Below, one piece after another: positions 1 to 9,637 of a DNA stretch of 46,616 nucleotides; position 1 is the stretch's first letter; every line of letters begins with the position of its first letter. The notes under the pieces were generated by a model that ran no database searches, was not told where the DNA came from, and saw nothing but the letters and a program-made list of their open reading frames with translations. The position numbers and the translations under genes are program-made. Source of the DNA: Rubellimicrobium sp. (lineage in GTDB: Bacteria; Pseudomonadota; Alphaproteobacteria; Rhodobacterales; Rhodobacteraceae); the NCBI GenBank assembly GCA_019454835.1, contig JACFNP010000028.1, positions 1 to 46,616 on the forward strand, read 5' to 3'.

Positions 1-53
1 ATGGTGCCGATGTTCACATGCGGCTTCGTCCGCTCGAATTTCGCCTTCGCCAT
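1..53 (-). CDS. tuf: Elongation factor Tu (N-terminal fragment, cut by window edge)
   Basis: Only the first 17 codons are inside the window. Read leftward from the ATG at 53 they give MAKAKFERTKPHVNIGT, the near-invariant N-terminus of bacterial EF-Tu, ending just before the GTP-binding P-loop. EF-Tu delivers aminoacyl-tRNA to the ribosome as a GTP complex. Its place 78 bp downstream of fusA is the usual str operon order (rpsL-rpsG-fusA-tuf), which supports the call despite the short length. The rest of the gene lies beyond the left edge. A stem-loop at 106-125 sits between fusA and tuf. Confidence 0.93.
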   Translation of the reverse strand, partial: MAKAKFERTKPHVNIGT

Positions 54-105
54 GAAAGCAACTCCTGTGTCTGCGCCGCGCCAGGGCGGCCTGCGGTGGG
101 TGGAG

Positions 106-125
106 GGTGGGCATCCCTGCCCACC
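106..125 (-). terminator. Stem-loop between fusA and tuf
   Basis: Perfect 8-bp arms (GGTGGGCA / TGCCCACC) with a 4-base loop lie just past the fusA stop, reading toward tuf. No T-run follows, so a strong intrinsic terminator is unlikely. An attenuator or an RNA-processing/stability hairpin that sets the fusA:tuf ratio is plausible but inferred. Confidence 0.4.
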
Positions 126-131
126 GCCGGA

Positions 132-2249
<2,118 letters not shown>

Positions 2250-2259
2250 GTCCGCCTCC

Positions 2260-2730
2260 TTACCAGCGATAGTGGCTGAATGCCTTGTTGGCATCGGCCA
2301 TCTTGTGCGTGTCCTCACGCTTCTTCACGGCGGCGCCGCGGTTGTTCACCGCGTCGGACAGCTCGCCGGCGAGGCGCTCTTCCATGGTGTGTTCGTTGCG
2401 CTTCTTCGCGGCGGCGATCAGCCAGCGGATCGCCAGCGCCTCGCGCCGTTCGGCACGCACCTCGACGGGAACCTGGTAGGTCGCGCCGCCGACCCGGCGC
2501 GAGCGGACCTCGACCGACGGCTTGATGTTGTCGAGCGCCTCGTGAAAGACCTCGACGGGTTCCTTCTTGAGGCGGTCCTGCACCCGGTCGAAGGCCGAGT
2601 AGACGATGCCCTCGGCCGTCGACTTCTTGCCGTCGACCATCAGGTTGTTCATGAATTTCGACACCACCCGGTCGCCGTATTTGGCGTCGGGCAGGATTTC
2701 GCGCTTCTCGGCGGCGTGGCGGCGTGACAT
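2260..2730 (-). CDS. rpsG: 30S ribosomal protein S7
   Basis: Primary 16S rRNA-binding protein that nucleates assembly of the 30S head and lines the E site. The 156-residue product has the family length and the typical start [20 protein letters not shown], with the conserved core [14 protein letters not shown] and the C-terminal [15 protein letters not shown]. It follows rpsL by 11 bp and precedes fusA by 10 bp. In enterobacteria S7 autoregulates the str operon by binding the rpsL-rpsG spacer; here that spacer is only 11 bp, so such a mechanism would have to use another site. Confidence 0.98.
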   Translation of the reverse strand: MSRRHAAEKREILPDAKYGDRVVSKFMNNLMVDGKKSTAEGIVYSAFDRVQDRLKKEPVEVFHEALDNIKPSVEVRSRRVGGATYQVPVEVRAERREALAIRWLIAAAKKRNEHTMEERLAGELSDAVNNRGAAVKKREDTHKMADANKAFSHYRW

Positions 2731-2741
2731 CGCTCAGTTCC

Positions 2742-3113
2742 TCACTTCGGGCGCTTCGCGCCGTACTTCGAGCGGCGCTGCTTGCGGTTCTTGACGCCCT
2801 GGGTATCCAGAACGCCGCGCAGGATGTGGTAGCGCACGCCGGGAAGGTCCTTCACCCGCCCACCGCGGATGAGCACGACCGAGTGCTCCTGCAGGTTATG
2901 GCTTTCGCCGGGGATGTAGGAGATCACCTCGTAGGCGTTGCTCAGGCGCACCTTGGCGACCTTGCGCATGGCCGAGTTCGGCTTCTTCGGAGTCGTCGTG
3001 TAGACGCGCGTGCAGACGCCGCGCTTCTGCGGGCAGCCTTCCAGATGCTGCGACTTCGACTTCATCACCTTGGGCTGCCGCGGCTTGCGGATTAGCTGCT
3101 GGATCGTAGGCAT
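2742..3113 (-). CDS. rpsL: 30S ribosomal protein S12
   Basis: Decoding-centre protein of the small subunit. The 123-residue product starts [15 protein letters not shown]. It contains [17 protein letters not shown], with lysine at the position whose substitution gives streptomycin resistance, and [13 protein letters not shown], with the aspartate that is methylthiolated in many bacteria. It therefore looks like the streptomycin-sensitive wild type. The frame is open further upstream, but the canonical N-terminus and a GGGGAA ribosome site fix the start at 3113. First gene of the str operon, about 205 nt downstream of the inferred transcription start. Confidence 0.98.
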   Translation of the reverse strand: MPTIQQLIRKPRQPKVMKSKSQHLEGCPQKRGVCTRVYTTTPKKPNSAMRKVAKVRLSNAYEVISYIPGESHNLQEHSVVLIRGGRVKDLPGVRYHILRGVLDTQGVKNRKQRRSKYGAKRPK

Positions 3114-3134
3114 TGGGCGTCGTTCCCCGCTCCT

Positions 3135-3160
3135 GACACATGTGTCGCGGCCCTTGGGCC
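3135..3160 (-). promoter_or_regulatory. Two adjacent palindromes in the rpsL leader
   Basis: A perfect 12-bp palindrome GACACATGTGTC (3135-3146) and a perfect GGCCC-TT-GGGCC (3149-3160) lie 22-47 bases upstream of the rpsL start, inside the long leader. A third, imperfect GC-rich stem can form at about 3176-3212. Such stems could serve ribosomal-protein feedback or attenuation; the function is inferred only. Confidence 0.35.
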
Positions 3161-3324
3161 ACATTATTCGGCACGTCGCGCGCGTCCGCGAAACGCAAAG
3201 ACCCGCGCGCGCCCCCATTTGCCGGGAGCGAGGCGGCAGTCCCAGAGGATCGGGGCCTTGCGACCCGGATCATGACCGGACATCTCTCTGGATGGCATTG
3301 GGCAGCAGCCCGCCAAGTGGGCGC

Positions 3325-3353
3325 CGTATAGGGGGAGTCGCGGGGGGTGTCAA
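3325..3353 (-). promoter_or_regulatory. Sigma-70-type promoter of the str operon
   Basis: On the minus strand TTGACA (3348-3353) and TATACG (3325-3330) are separated by exactly 17 bp. The -35 box is a perfect consensus and the -10 box matches 4 of 6. Transcription would start near 3318, giving a leader of about 205 nt before rpsL. The -35 box begins only 7 bases after the stop codon of the upstream DMT transporter gene, which has no visible terminator, so some read-through into the str operon is possible. Confidence 0.8.
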
Positions 3354-3360
3354 CAGCGGC

Positions 3361-4239
3361 TCAGGCCGCGAGCCGCTGCTCGCGCCAGATGGTATAAAGG
3401 CCCGATCCGACGATGATCGCGGCGCCGGTGACGGTCGGCCAGTCCGGGGTCTCGGCGAAGAACAGGAAGCCGACGACGACCGCGACCAGCAGGCTGGCAT
3501 AGCGGAACGGCGCGACGAAACCCAGCTCGCCGACCCGCATCGCGCTGACCGAGACGATATAGGCCCCGAAGATCGCCAGCACCGCCCCGGTCAGCAGCGC
3601 GCTGTCGGCGGCGCCCATCGCGTCCCAGCCCGCGAAGGGCAGGACCGCGCCGCTGACGATGGTGATCCCCATCGCCGACAGCGCCGCGACCGGCAGGGTC
3701 GCGGCCTCGGGCGACAGCATCCGCGCGAAGATGTCGCGCGCCGTCACGCAGGCGACCGACCCCAGCGCGACCAGCGACCAGGCATTGAAGCCGCCGGTGC
3801 CCGGCCGCACGACGACAAGGACGCCGAACAGGCCGATGCCGATGGCCAGGCCGCGCCGCCAGCCGACATGCTCACGCAGGAACAGCACGCCCGCCAGCGT
3901 CACCGTCAGCGGCAGCGCCTGCTGCAGGGCCGAGATGTTGGCGAACGGCATGTGCGGCAGCGCGCTGAGGAACAGGACCGCCGCCGCCGCCTCGGCCAGC
4001 GCGCGGCCCGTGGCCAGCGCAAGGTCGCGCCGCGACAGCGACCGGATACGCCCGCCGCGCCACCACATGAAGGCCAGCATCGCCACCGAGACCGCGACCC
4101 CGCGCAGGAACAGAATCTGCCAGACGCTGAGATCGGTGCCGAGTCCCTTGAGAAAGGAATCGTTCACCGCGAACAGCCCGTAGGCCGCCGTCATCAGCAT
4201 CGCGCCGCGTATGTTGTCCGAAGCCCCGCGCATCAGCAC
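3361..4239 (-). CDS. DMT-superfamily (EamA) transporter
   Basis: Inner-membrane protein of 292 residues with about ten hydrophobic helices in two repeated halves, the EamA/RhaT organisation of drug/metabolite exporters. Characteristic stretches are LMTAAYGLFAVNDSFLKGLG at the first helix, the repeat boundary near WSLVALGSVACVTARDIFAR, and a late PDWPTVTGAAIIVGSGLY. Members export amino acids, drugs or other metabolites; the substrate cannot be read from sequence. It is a single gene between the hemerythrin/ubiXD group and the str operon, all on the minus strand. Palindromes at 4376-4410 lie 137-171 bp upstream of its start and could control it. Two ATGs near the N-terminus (4239 and 4233) leave the exact start slightly uncertain. 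Confidence 0.85.
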   Translation of the reverse strand: MLMRGASDNIRGAMLMTAAYGLFAVNDSFLKGLGTDLSVWQILFLRGVAVSVAMLAFMWWRGGRIRSLSRRDLALATGRALAEAAAAVLFLSALPHMPFANISALQQALPLTVTLAGVLFLREHVGWRRGLAIGIGLFGVLVVVRPGTGGFNAWSLVALGSVACVTARDIFARMLSPEAATLPVAALSAMGITIVSGAVLPFAGWDAMGAADSALLTGAVLAIFGAYIVSVSAMRVGELGFVAPFRYASLLVAVVVGFLFFAETPDWPTVTGAAIIVGSGLYTIWREQRLAA

Positions 4240-4375
4240 CGGCTAGAGCATTTCGCAGCCGGATGGAACACGCGGCGCGCGCGACGATGCGGCGGGGCGG
4301 GGCGGAACGCGGCCTGCCTGTGGCGGCGAGGCGGGGGATGTTTTCTGGCGACCGGCGCGTGATAGGGCCTTTCCA

Positions 4376-4410
4376 CCAAATTTGGCAGAACAAATTTCCA
4401 GAAATTTGTT
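4376..4410. promoter_or_regulatory. AT-rich double palindrome
   Basis: A perfect 10-bp palindrome CCAAATTTGG (4376-4385) is followed three bases later by a perfect inverted repeat with 9-bp arms, AACAAATTT and AAATTTGTT, around a 4-base loop (4389-4410). It is strikingly AT-rich in a GC-rich region. It lies downstream of the hemerythrin gene and upstream of the DMT gene. It could be an operator pair for the DMT gene or a 3' structure of the ubi operon. No matching regulator gene is adjacent. Confidence 0.4.
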
Positions 4411-4514
4411 AGAGGCCAATGGTTAAGATGACGTTACGATCTGGCCAGGATCACGTTGCGATCAACGCCGCACACAATGCCCCGACCGCAGCCGCAGCGC
4501 AGCCGCCCGCCCCG

Positions 4515-4982
4515 TCAGGCCGCGAAGCGTGGCAGCAGCACCTCGTCCTCGAGCGCGATATGGTCGCGCAGGTCGTCGCCGAACGTGGCGAGCGCCTCGT
4601 AAAGCGTGGTCCAGGTGCGGCAGGCGTCGGCGGGCAGGTGCAGGCCGTTCGTCGCGGCGCGGATGCGGGCAAAGCCCTCGGCGTGGCGGCGGTGGCTCTC
4701 GCGCATCCGCGTCACGGCACCGGCCAGCGCCGCCGCGTCGCCCCGGCGCATGAGCGGAAAGACCTCGTCCTCCTCGCGCTGCATCTCGGCCTCGATGTCC
4801 TCGTGCAGCGCGGCCATCAGGTCGCCCAGGCCCTTGGGCACCTCGGCATGGGCGGCATGGACCTTTTCCACCGTGCGCGACAGCGACACCAGCCAGGCCA
4901 GTTCCTCGCGGTGTTTGTCGTGATAGCGCACGAGGATGCGGTCAAGCACCGCGTCGGTGGGTTCTGTGGCGGACATCTTCAT
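4515..4982 (-). CDS. Hemerythrin-type di-iron protein, RIC/YtfE-like, without ScdA_N domain
   Basis: A 155-residue four-helix-bundle protein that closely follows the di-iron domain of YtfE/RIC, the family that repairs nitrosatively or oxidatively damaged iron-sulfur clusters. Seen: RYHDKHREEL near residues 19-28, then VEKVHAAHAEVPKGL, LHEDIEAEM (H-x3-E), ESHRRHAEG and DHIALEDEVLLPR (H-x3-E), which together supply the His/Glu ligand set. The N-terminal ScdA_N domain with its cysteine pair, normal in YtfE, is absent. Start chosen at MKMSATEP because its ATG overlaps the ubiX stop as ATGA behind a GAGGAAAG site; an in-frame ATG at 5003 lies inside ubiX. Last gene of ubiD-ubiX-hemerythrin. The coupling suggests protection or repair of the Fe-S proteins UbiU/UbiV encoded opposite, which is inference. 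Confidence 0.85.
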   Translation of the reverse strand: MKMSATEPTDAVLDRILVRYHDKHREELAWLVSLSRTVEKVHAAHAEVPKGLGDLMAALHEDIEAEMQREEDEVFPLMRRGDAAALAGAVTRMRESHRRHAEGFARIRAATNGLHLPADACRTWTTLYEALATFGDDLRDHIALEDEVLLPRFAA

Positions 4983-5551
4983 TCCCTTTCCTCGGGCGCC
5001 CATGCCCGCGCTTGCGGCGGGCCGAGGCGCAGCAGATCGACGGCGCGCGCGGCGATCTGGGCGGTGATCTCGTCCACGGTCTTCGGGCGCAGGTAGAAGG
5101 CGGGTACGGGCGGCAGCACCACGGCGCCCATCTCCGTCACCGCCGTCATGTTGCGCAGATGGGCCAGCGTCAAGGGCGCCTCGCGCGCCAGCAGCACCAG
5201 CGGGCGGCGTTCCTTCAGTTGCACACCGGCGGCGCGGATGATGAGGTTGTCGTCCAGCCCGTGCGCGATGGCGGCCAGCGAGCGCATCGAGCAGGGCGCG
5301 ACGATCATGCCCGCGACCGGATGCGAGCCGGATGAAATCGCCGCGCCCATGTCGGTGACGGCCCAGGTGCGGGTGGCGGTGCCGGTCAGCGCGGCCATGG
5401 CGCCGGTGCCGACCTCTTCGGTCAGGGTCCGCTCGGAGGTGGGCGACATCACCAGATCGACCTCGGCGCCCGCCCGGCGCAGGGCGCGCGCGCAGTCGAG
5501 CGCCAGTGCCGCGCCCGAGGCGCCGGCGATGCCAAGGATCACACGGGTCAT
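4979..5551 (-). CDS. ubiX: Flavin prenyltransferase UbiX
   Basis: Makes prenylated FMN, the cofactor of UbiD decarboxylases, from FMN and dimethylallyl phosphate. The 190-residue length is typical. Visible motifs are the N-terminal nucleotide-binding GIAGASGAALAL, then SSGSHPVAGMIVAPCSM, DNLIIRAAGVQLKERRPLVLL and the C-terminal PAFYLRPKTVDEI. Its start overlaps the ubiD stop by ATGA and its stop overlaps the next start in the same way, so the three genes are translationally coupled. UbiX directly after UbiD marks this as the ubiquinone decarboxylation pair rather than a general phenolic-acid decarboxylase set. Confidence 0.95.
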   Translation of the reverse strand: MTRVILGIAGASGAALALDCARALRRAGAEVDLVMSPTSERTLTEEVGTGAMAALTGTATRTWAVTDMGAAISSGSHPVAGMIVAPCSMRSLAAIAHGLDDNLIIRAAGVQLKERRPLVLLAREAPLTLAHLRNMTAVTEMGAVVLPPVPAFYLRPKTVDEITAQIAARAVDLLRLGPPQARAWAPEERE

Positions 5552-7029
5552 GTCAGCCCTCCCAGCAGTTGTTCGGCCCGCGCGAGATGCGTCGGGTCCA
5601 GCACCATCACGCGGCCCCAGTCGCGCGTGGTCTCGGTGCCGGTCTTGGTCGTCGCATCCAGGCCGATCTTGCCCGCCAGCCCCTCGACCGGCGAGGCGAA
5701 ATCCAGGTAGTCCATCGGCGTGTCCGTCAGAACCATCGTGTCACGGCCCGGATCATAGCGGGTGGTCAGCGCCCAGAGCACATCATCCCAGTTGCGCGCG
5801 TCGATGTCGTCATCGACGACGACGATCATCTTCGTATAGCTGAACTGTGGCAACATCCCCCAGAGCGCCATCATCACCCGCCGCGCCTGCCCGGCATAGC
5901 GCTTGGCGATCTGCACCACGGCCAGACGATAGGAACAGGCGGCGGGCGGCAGCCAGAAGTCGCGCACCTCGGGGATCTGGGCGCGGATCAGCGGCAGGGT
6001 CAGGTCGTTGAATACCTCGCCGATGACCGAGGGTTCATCCGGCGGGCGCCCCGTGACGGTGCTCAGGTAGATCGGGTCGCGCCGCGCGGTGATGCGGCTG
6101 ACGCGCATCACCGGAAAGGGTTCGACGGCGTTGTAATAGCCGGTATGGTCGCCGAACGGGCCTTCGGGGGCGGTCTCGCCGGGGTGGACATGGCCCTCGA
6201 TGACGATTTCGGCGCGGGCGGGGACCATCAGCGGCACGGTCAGGGCAGGGGCGACCTCGGTGCGGGCGCCGCGCAGCACGCCGGAGAAGGTGAACTCCGA
6301 CATGCCCTCGGGCAGCGGCAGCGCGGCGGACAGCAGCAGCGCCGGATCGGTGCCCAGCGCAACGGCAACAGGCATCGGCTCGCCCCGGCGTTCCCAGGCG
6401 CGGTGATGGGCGGCGCCGCCGCGATGCGCCAGCCAGCGCAGGATCAGCCGATCCGGCCCCAGCACCTGGGCGCGGTAGATGCCGAGGTTGTAATCGGCCA
6501 GGTCGTCGGGCGCCGCATCGGGCGGGCGGGTGATGACCGCGCCCCAGGTAATCAGCGGGCCTGCATCCTCGGGCCACGGGGTCTGCACCGGCAGGGCGGA
6601 CAGGTCGGGAAGCACCTCGTCCTGCACCGGCGGGCGGCGAGAGACGGCGGCGCGGGTCTGGAGCGCCGCGCGCAGGATCGGCCAGCGCGACATAGCGTCG
6701 CGCAGCCCCCGGACCGGGGCCGGAGAGCGCAGCGCGGCGAGGAATTCGCCCAGCTCGCCGATTCCGGTGCCGTTCACCCCCAGCCCGGCGGCGACGCGGG
6801 CGCGGGTGCCGAAAAGGTTGGCGACCACCGGCATGGCGGCGGCGCTGCCATCGGCCATGATGGCCCGCGAAAACCGCAGCACCGGGCCGCCGCCACGCAG
6901 CGCGACAAGCTGCAGGGCCGTCATTTCATGGCGCAAAGCCACCGGATCGGCGATGCGCCGGACATCGCCGGAGCCTTCGGCCCAGGCCAGATAGGCGCGC
7001 AGGTCGGGAAACGCGGGCAGGGTGCGCAT
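5548..7029 (-). CDS. ubiD: 4-hydroxy-3-polyprenylbenzoate decarboxylase UbiD
   Basis: Removes the carboxyl group of the prenylated 4-hydroxybenzoate intermediate in ubiquinone synthesis using prenyl-FMN. The 493-residue product is full length and has the signature EGPFGDHTGYYN, then TGRPPDEPSVIGEVFN, LPPAACSYRLAVVQI, YAGQARRVMMALWG, VVVDDDIDARNWDDV and PMDYLDFASPV. These match the bona fide UbiD subgroup. Start taken at MRTLPAFPDLRAYL (ATG at 7029). The frame is open upstream, but that extension crosses the divergent promoter region. It is transcribed away from ubiTUV across 111 bp, so both halves of the quinone cluster may share one control region. Confidence 0.96.
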   Translation of the reverse strand: MRTLPAFPDLRAYLAWAEGSGDVRRIADPVALRHEMTALQLVALRGGGPVLRFSRAIMADGSAAAMPVVANLFGTRARVAAGLGVNGTGIGELGEFLAALRSPAPVRGLRDAMSRWPILRAALQTRAAVSRRPPVQDEVLPDLSALPVQTPWPEDAGPLITWGAVITRPPDAAPDDLADYNLGIYRAQVLGPDRLILRWLAHRGGAAHHRAWERRGEPMPVAVALGTDPALLLSAALPLPEGMSEFTFSGVLRGARTEVAPALTVPLMVPARAEIVIEGHVHPGETAPEGPFGDHTGYYNAVEPFPVMRVSRITARRDPIYLSTVTGRPPDEPSVIGEVFNDLTLPLIRAQIPEVRDFWLPPAACSYRLAVVQIAKRYAGQARRVMMALWGMLPQFSYTKMIVVVDDDIDARNWDDVLWALTTRYDPGRDTMVLTDTPMDYLDFASPVEGLAGKIGLDATTKTGTETTRDWGRVMVLDPTHLARAEQLLGGLT

Positions 7030-7078
7030 TGAGGCTCCTTGTCGCAGGGGGCCTTTGGTCCGTTGCCCCGAACTGCGC

Positions 7079-7092
7079 CTGCCATATATCAA
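7079..7092. promoter_or_regulatory. Degenerate FNR/Dnr-type site between ubiD and ubiT
   Basis: The 111-bp divergent spacer holds CTGCC-ATAT-ATCAA. The right half matches the FNR consensus (TTGAT-N4-ATCAA) 5/5 and the left half only 2/5. Its centre is about 56 bp from each start codon, which fits activation of either side. In E. coli ubiUV is known to be FNR-dependent. Here the weak left half makes this a tentative call. Confidence 0.35.
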
Positions 7093-7140
7093 TCGGGCAG
7101 TCCTGCCCATGCCTCGGGCACCAGCCGTCAGGATCGCACC

Positions 7141-7671
7141 ATGGCCTCTCGTTCACCCCTTCTTGCCGCGCTGATGCGCCTGCCGCCGCCCGCGCCGGTG
7201 CTGATGGCGGGGTCGCATCTGCTCACCCGGCTGGGGCGCAAGATGGCGGGGCGGCATCCGGGGATGATCGCGCGGCTGGGGCCGGAGGCGGGCAAGCGGT
7301 TGCTGCTGGACGCGACCGACCTGCCCGCGCTGATCCTGCTGCAGGCCGAACCGCTGTCGCTGCGGCTGTTCCCTCGCCGCGCCGCCGCGCCCCCGTCCGA
7401 TGCGCAGATCACCGGCAACCTTGCGGCGTTTCTGGCGATGCTGCACGGGGAAAGCGACGGCGACGCACTGTTCTTTTCCGGCGAGCTGTCGATCTCGGGC
7501 GATACTTCGGCGGTGCTGGCCCTGCGCAATGCGCTGGACGACGCCGAGATCGACCTTGCGGCGGAATTCGCAGCGCTGTTCCGCGCCCCCGAAACCGTAG
7601 TGCGGCGGCTGGCCGTTGTCGCCGGGCCACGGCTGGGGCTGTCGCTCACCCGCATGGAGGCGCTGCCATGA
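7141..7671 (+). CDS. ubiT: UbiT, SCP2-domain lipid-binding protein of the O2-independent ubiquinone pathway
   Basis: A 176-residue cytoplasmic protein with an SCP2 (sterol-carrier-like) fold that binds prenylated quinone precursors and is required for anaerobic ubiquinone synthesis with UbiU-UbiV. Recognised from length, from the central stretch DLPALILLQAEPLSLRLFP, from SGELSISGDTSAVLALRNAL (the typical SCP2 C-terminal part) and, above all, from its place directly before ubiU and ubiV. Start chosen at MASRSPLLAALMRLPP (ATG 7141) behind AGGA; the in-frame ATG at 7039 would extend across the divergent promoter. Its stop overlaps the ubiU start as ATGA. Confidence 0.92.
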   Translation: MASRSPLLAALMRLPPPAPVLMAGSHLLTRLGRKMAGRHPGMIARLGPEAGKRLLLDATDLPALILLQAEPLSLRLFPRRAAAPPSDAQITGNLAAFLAMLHGESDGDALFFSGELSISGDTSAVLALRNALDDAEIDLAAEFAALFRAPETVVRRLAVVAGPRLGLSLTRMEALP

Positions 7672-8663
7672 TGGAACTGGTCTGCCCGGCGGGCACCCCC
7701 GCCGCCCTGCGCACTGCGGTCGAGGCCGGGGCCCATGCGGTCTATTGCGGCTTTGCCGATGAAACCAACGCCCGCAACTTCCCGGGGCTGAACTTTTCCC
7801 GCGCCGAGATGGCCGAGGGCGTGGCCCATGCCCATGCGCGCGGCGCGAAGGTGCTGGTGGCGATCAACACCTTCCCGCGCGCGGGCGACGCCGACCTGTG
7901 GCACCGGGCCATCGACGACGCAGCCGGGGCCGGGGCCGACGCGGTGATCCTTGCCGACATGGGGCTGCTCGACTACGCCAGACGCGCGCAGCCGCAGTTG
8001 CGGCGGCATCTGTCGGTGCAGGCGGCGGCCTCCAATGCCGATGCGATCAACTTCTACGCGCGCGAATTCGGCGTGAAGCGGGTGGTGCTGCCGCGCGTCC
8101 TGACGGTGGCCGAGATCGACGAGATCAACCGTGAGATCACGGTTGAAACCGAAGCCTTCGTCTTTGGCGGCCTCTGCGTCATGGCCGAGGGGCGCTGTTC
8201 GCTGTCGTCATGGACCACCGGCCTGTCGCCCAACATGAACGGCGTCTGTTCGCCCGCCAGCCATGTCAGCTATGAAACCACGCCCGAAGGGCAGGATGCG
8301 CGGCTGGGCGGAGTGCTGATCCACCGCACGCCTGCGGGCGGCCCCGCGCCCTATCCGACCATCTGCAAGGGCGCGTTCACCTCGCCCGACGGTGCGGGCG
8401 GGCGGCAGACCGGGCATATCTTTGAAGACCCGGTCAGTCTGGACGCGACCTTCCTGATCCCGATGCTGCAAAAGGCCGGGGTGCGGGCGCTGAAGATCGA
8501 GGGACGGCAGCGTTCGCGTGCCTATGTGGCGCAGGTGGTGCGCACCTTCCGCGCGGCGGTCGAGGCGGCGGACCGGGGCGCGGAAATGCCCGTGGGCGCG
8601 CTGGCCAAGCTGACCGAAGGGCAGGCGTCCACGACCGGCTCCTACGCGAAAATCTGGAGATGA
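7668..8663 (+). CDS. ubiU: UbiU, U32-family Fe-S subunit of the O2-independent ubiquinone hydroxylase
   Basis: With UbiV it forms a complex that hydroxylates ubiquinone precursors without oxygen; in the studied system prephenate supplies the hydroxyl. It is a peptidase-U32-like TIM-barrel protein. The four cluster cysteines are present in GLCVMAEGRC, NGVCSPASH and PTICKGAF. Two start codons are adjacent (7668 and 7671). The first overlaps the ubiT stop and has the better spacing to GGAGG. The second would number the cysteines 169, 176, 193 and 232, exactly the E. coli UbiU positions. The product is 330 or 331 residues, the family length. Middle gene of a coupled ubiTUV operon. Confidence 0.96.
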   Translation: MMELVCPAGTPAALRTAVEAGAHAVYCGFADETNARNFPGLNFSRAEMAEGVAHAHARGAKVLVAINTFPRAGDADLWHRAIDDAAGAGADAVILADMGLLDYARRAQPQLRRHLSVQAAASNADAINFYAREFGVKRVVLPRVLTVAEIDEINREITVETEAFVFGGLCVMAEGRCSLSSWTTGLSPNMNGVCSPASHVSYETTPEGQDARLGGVLIHRTPAGGPAPYPTICKGAFTSPDGAGGRQTGHIFEDPVSLDATFLIPMLQKAGVRALKIEGRQRSRAYVAQVVRTFRAAVEAADRGAEMPVGALAKLTEGQASTTGSYAKIWR

Positions 8664-8665
8664 CG

Positions 8666-9550
8666 ATGGACCTGACCATCGGGCCGAATGCCTTCCTGTG
8701 GGAGACGGATGTGGTGCGCGGCTTCTACCGCGACCTGGCCGCCACGCCCGCCGCGCGGGTGGTAATCGGCGAATGGGTGTGCTCGAAGCGGCTGCCCCTG
8801 TGGCAGGCGGCGATCCTCGATGCGGTCGAGGCGCTGCTGGCCGCCGGCAAGGAGGTGGCGATTTCGTCGCTGGCGCTGGTGACGCTGCCGATGGAGCGGC
8901 AGATGACCCGCGACCTGTTCGACATGGGCCTGCCGGTCGAGATCGCCGACCTGACCGCGCTGGAATCCTTGCCGCAGGGGCATCCGTTCTGGGTCGCGCC
9001 GGTGGTCAATGTCTATAACGAGGGCACCCTCGACTGGCTGGCCCGCAAGGGCGCCACGCGGATATGCCTGCCGCCGGAGCTGCCGCTGTCATCGGTCGCG
9101 GTGCTGGCGCGGGCCGGGCGCGAGCGCGGTGTCGCGGTCGAGGTCTGGGGCCATGGCAAGGCGCCGCTGGCGATTTCGGCCCGCTGCTACCACGCGCGGC
9201 TGCACGACCGGCCCAAGAACGCCTGCATGTTCGTCTGCGGCGAAGACCCGCACGGGCGGGCGGTGGAGACGCTGGAAGGCGACGGCTTCCTGACCGTGAA
9301 CGGCGTGCAGACGATGGGATTCGCGGTGACGACAGCGGCGCGACAGATCGCGGCCCTGCGCGAGGCCGGGGTCAGCGCCCTGCGCCTGTCGCCGCAGCCC
9401 GGCGATTTCGCGGCGCTGGTCGGGGCCTGGGATAGCGCGCTGGCCGGGGGCGGTGACGGGCTGCTGGACGAACTGCGCCGGATCATGCCGGAGGATGCGT
9501 TCGCGGACGGCTTCCTCGACGGAAAACCGGGGATGGCGGCGGCGGGATAG
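8666..9550 (+). CDS. ubiV: UbiV, U32-family Fe-S partner of UbiU
   Basis: Second 4Fe-4S subunit of the anaerobic ubiquinone hydroxylase. Start chosen at the ATG at 8666: it lies 6 bases after a GGAG site and places the first cluster cysteine (in GEWVCSKR) at residue 39 as in E. coli. The ATG at 8660, which overlaps the ubiU stop, has no room for a ribosome site. The other three cysteines are in [20 protein letters not shown], with the family spacing of 13 and 4 residues. The 294-residue length is normal. The gene ends 87 bp before the convergent ohrR; no convincing terminator was seen there. An obligate aerobe would have no use for this operon, so the organism probably grows at low oxygen or by denitrification. 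Confidence 0.95.
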   Translation: MDLTIGPNAFLWETDVVRGFYRDLAATPAARVVIGEWVCSKRLPLWQAAILDAVEALLAAGKEVAISSLALVTLPMERQMTRDLFDMGLPVEIADLTALESLPQGHPFWVAPVVNVYNEGTLDWLARKGATRICLPPELPLSSVAVLARAGRERGVAVEVWGHGKAPLAISARCYHARLHDRPKNACMFVCGEDPHGRAVETLEGDGFLTVNGVQTMGFAVTTAARQIAALREAGVSALRLSPQPGDFAALVGAWDSALAGGGDGLLDELRRIMPEDAFADGFLDGKPGMAAAG

Positions 9551-9637
9551 GGCATCCGGCGCCCGCGACTACGCGGGGCGGGTCCGCCGAATCCGTGGAA
9601 ACGCGACCCGCTTCGGGGGCGCGTTGCCGCCGCGCGC

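Noticed and set aside
5003..5003. Upstream ATG for the hemerythrin gene
   Set aside because: It lies inside ubiX without a ribosome site; the ATG at 4982 overlaps the ubiX stop and follows GAGGAAAG.
9578..9611. Inverted repeat GCGGGTC/GACCCGC between ubiV and ohrR as a terminator
   Set aside because: Only 7 bp, a 20-base loop and no T-run; too weak to call in GC-rich DNA.
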